Of a stretch of 6,453 nucleotides of DNA, positions 5,917-6,453 are shown piece by piece. The translations under genes and the position numbers were made by a program. Source of the DNA: Armatimonadota bacterium. GTDB taxonomy: Bacteria; Armatimonadota; UBA10988. The DNA lies in the NCBI GenBank assembly GCA_016183835.1, contig JACPDV010000260.1, positions 5,694 through 12,146 of the forward strand, written 5' to 3'. The notes beneath the pieces were generated by a model. The model searched no databases. It saw only the letters and a program-made list of their open reading frames with translations, and was not told the DNA's origin. Each line of letters opens with the position of its first letter. Position 1 is the first letter of the stretch.

Positions 5917-6453
5917 TCACGGCCCGAAGCGGACGAGCCCCCACGCGCGCGGCCCGTCGAGCAGCCCGTCGCCCTTCGCCCGCGGCCAGGCGGCTTCCAC
6001 CGCGCCGGTCGGACCCGCCGCCTTGAGCGACAGCGCCAGGCGCCAGACCTGCCCCGCCGCCGGCGCCCGGCCCAGCGCCTCCGTCGGCACGAAGCCCTCC
6101 AGCACCGCCGCGTCGCCTTCGACCCTCGCCGCCGTGCGGCAGCGCGGCTCCGGGGCCGAGCCGCTCCCGCCCACCCGCCGCCACTGCCCCGCCGCCAGCC
6201 GCCACGCTTCGCCGTCCTTCACCGGCGTGAACCAGAACTGCCGGCACCCGGGCGTCCACCCACCCGTCCCCGCCTCGGGATTCACGAACAGCTCGACGTT
6301 GGTGAAGTCCCAGAAGGCGTCCGGGTTGCCCGGCCGCAGGCACTCGCGAGGCACCGTGACGGCGAAGCGCAGACCCGTCGGAGTCCAGCCCAGCCGCGCG
6401 CTGAGCCCCTCCGGCGCGTCGGACGGCAAGACCAGCGGAAGCAGCGAGTCTGC
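5917..6453 (-). CDS. C-terminal part of a protein with a CBM9-like carbohydrate-binding domain (5' partial)
   Basis: The frame is open to the right edge, so 178 C-terminal residues of a longer protein are visible. A TTG at 6429 is not needed as a start. Counting from the first complete codon at the edge, the visible part holds a beta-strand-rich domain with FWDFTNVELFVNP (47-59) and CRQFWFTPVKDG (70-81), then WRLAAGQWRR and a final strand ending in WGLVRFGP. The pattern of a Trp before an acidic/hydrophobic VELF strand, followed by an aromatic QFWF strand, resembles carbohydrate-binding module family 9-like (DOMON-related) domains that often close secreted glycan-active proteins. The assignment is by motif and is moderate. 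The main, N-terminal part and its function are outside the window. The stop lies 58 bases before the symporter start, so cotranscription is possible, though a candidate promoter lies in the gap. Confidence 0.6.
   Translation of the reverse strand, partial: ADSLLPLVLPSDAPEGLSARLGWTPTGLRFAVTVPRECLRPGNPDAFWDFTNVELFVNPEAGTGGWTPGCRQFWFTPVKDGEAWRLAAGQWRRVGGSGSAPEPRCRTAARVEGDAAVLEGFVPTEALGRAPAAGQVWRLALSLKAAGPTGAVEAAWPRAKGDGLLDGPRAWGLVRFGP

Noticed and set aside
4773..6026. Long open frame on the plus strand opposite the symporter
   Set aside because: The product is extremely rich in Arg, Gln, His and Glu with no recognisable domain, and it is antisense to a well-formed 12-helix transporter.

Overview
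The window is very GC-rich (about 70% by eye) bacterial DNA with tightly packed genes and strong G/C preference at third codon positions. The mix of genes suggests an uncultured, polysaccharide-using lineage of the planctomycete, armatimonad or Chloroflexota sort: a DUF4091/GH123-type glycoside hydrolase, a pair of NAD-binding epimerase-like proteins, a YkuE-type metallophosphoesterase, a GPH-type sugar symporter and a protein ending in a CBM9-like domain. That placement is inference and weak, because there is no rRNA or other phylogenetic marker.

Layout. On the plus strand, a 5'-truncated glycoside hydrolase (3-1925) is followed by a 174-base gap filled mostly by a large palindromic repeat. 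Two translationally coupled SDR/epimerase-like genes follow (2100-2840 and 2837-3598, ATGA overlap). A second, different palindromic repeat (about 3606-3709) fills the junction with the convergent minus-strand genes. On the minus strand, read right to left, come the 3' end of a protein with a CBM9-like C-terminus (runs off the window to 5917), a 58-base gap with a plausible promoter, an MFS/GPH symporter (5858-4506), and a metallophosphoesterase (4509-3673) coupled to it by a GTGA overlap.

Together the genes look like a carbohydrate-use neighbourhood: glycan hydrolysis, sugar-proton/cation import and sugar or polyol oxidoreduction/epimerisation. No substrate can be named from the sequence. 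I saw no tRNA, rRNA, CRISPR array, transposase or phage gene.

The most unusual features are not genes. Both intergenic palindromic repeats run into neighbouring coding sequence and supply the last codons and the stop codon (glycoside hydrolase; metallophosphoesterase). The stop codons of the glycoside hydrolase and of the second epimerase also lie in an identical 11-base word, GGCTGAAGCCG. Separately, the two tandem epimerase paralogues appear to have lost complementary parts of the SDR catalytic triad: the first keeps the Ser but lacks Tyr and Lys, while the second keeps Tyr and Lys but has Pro at the Ser position.
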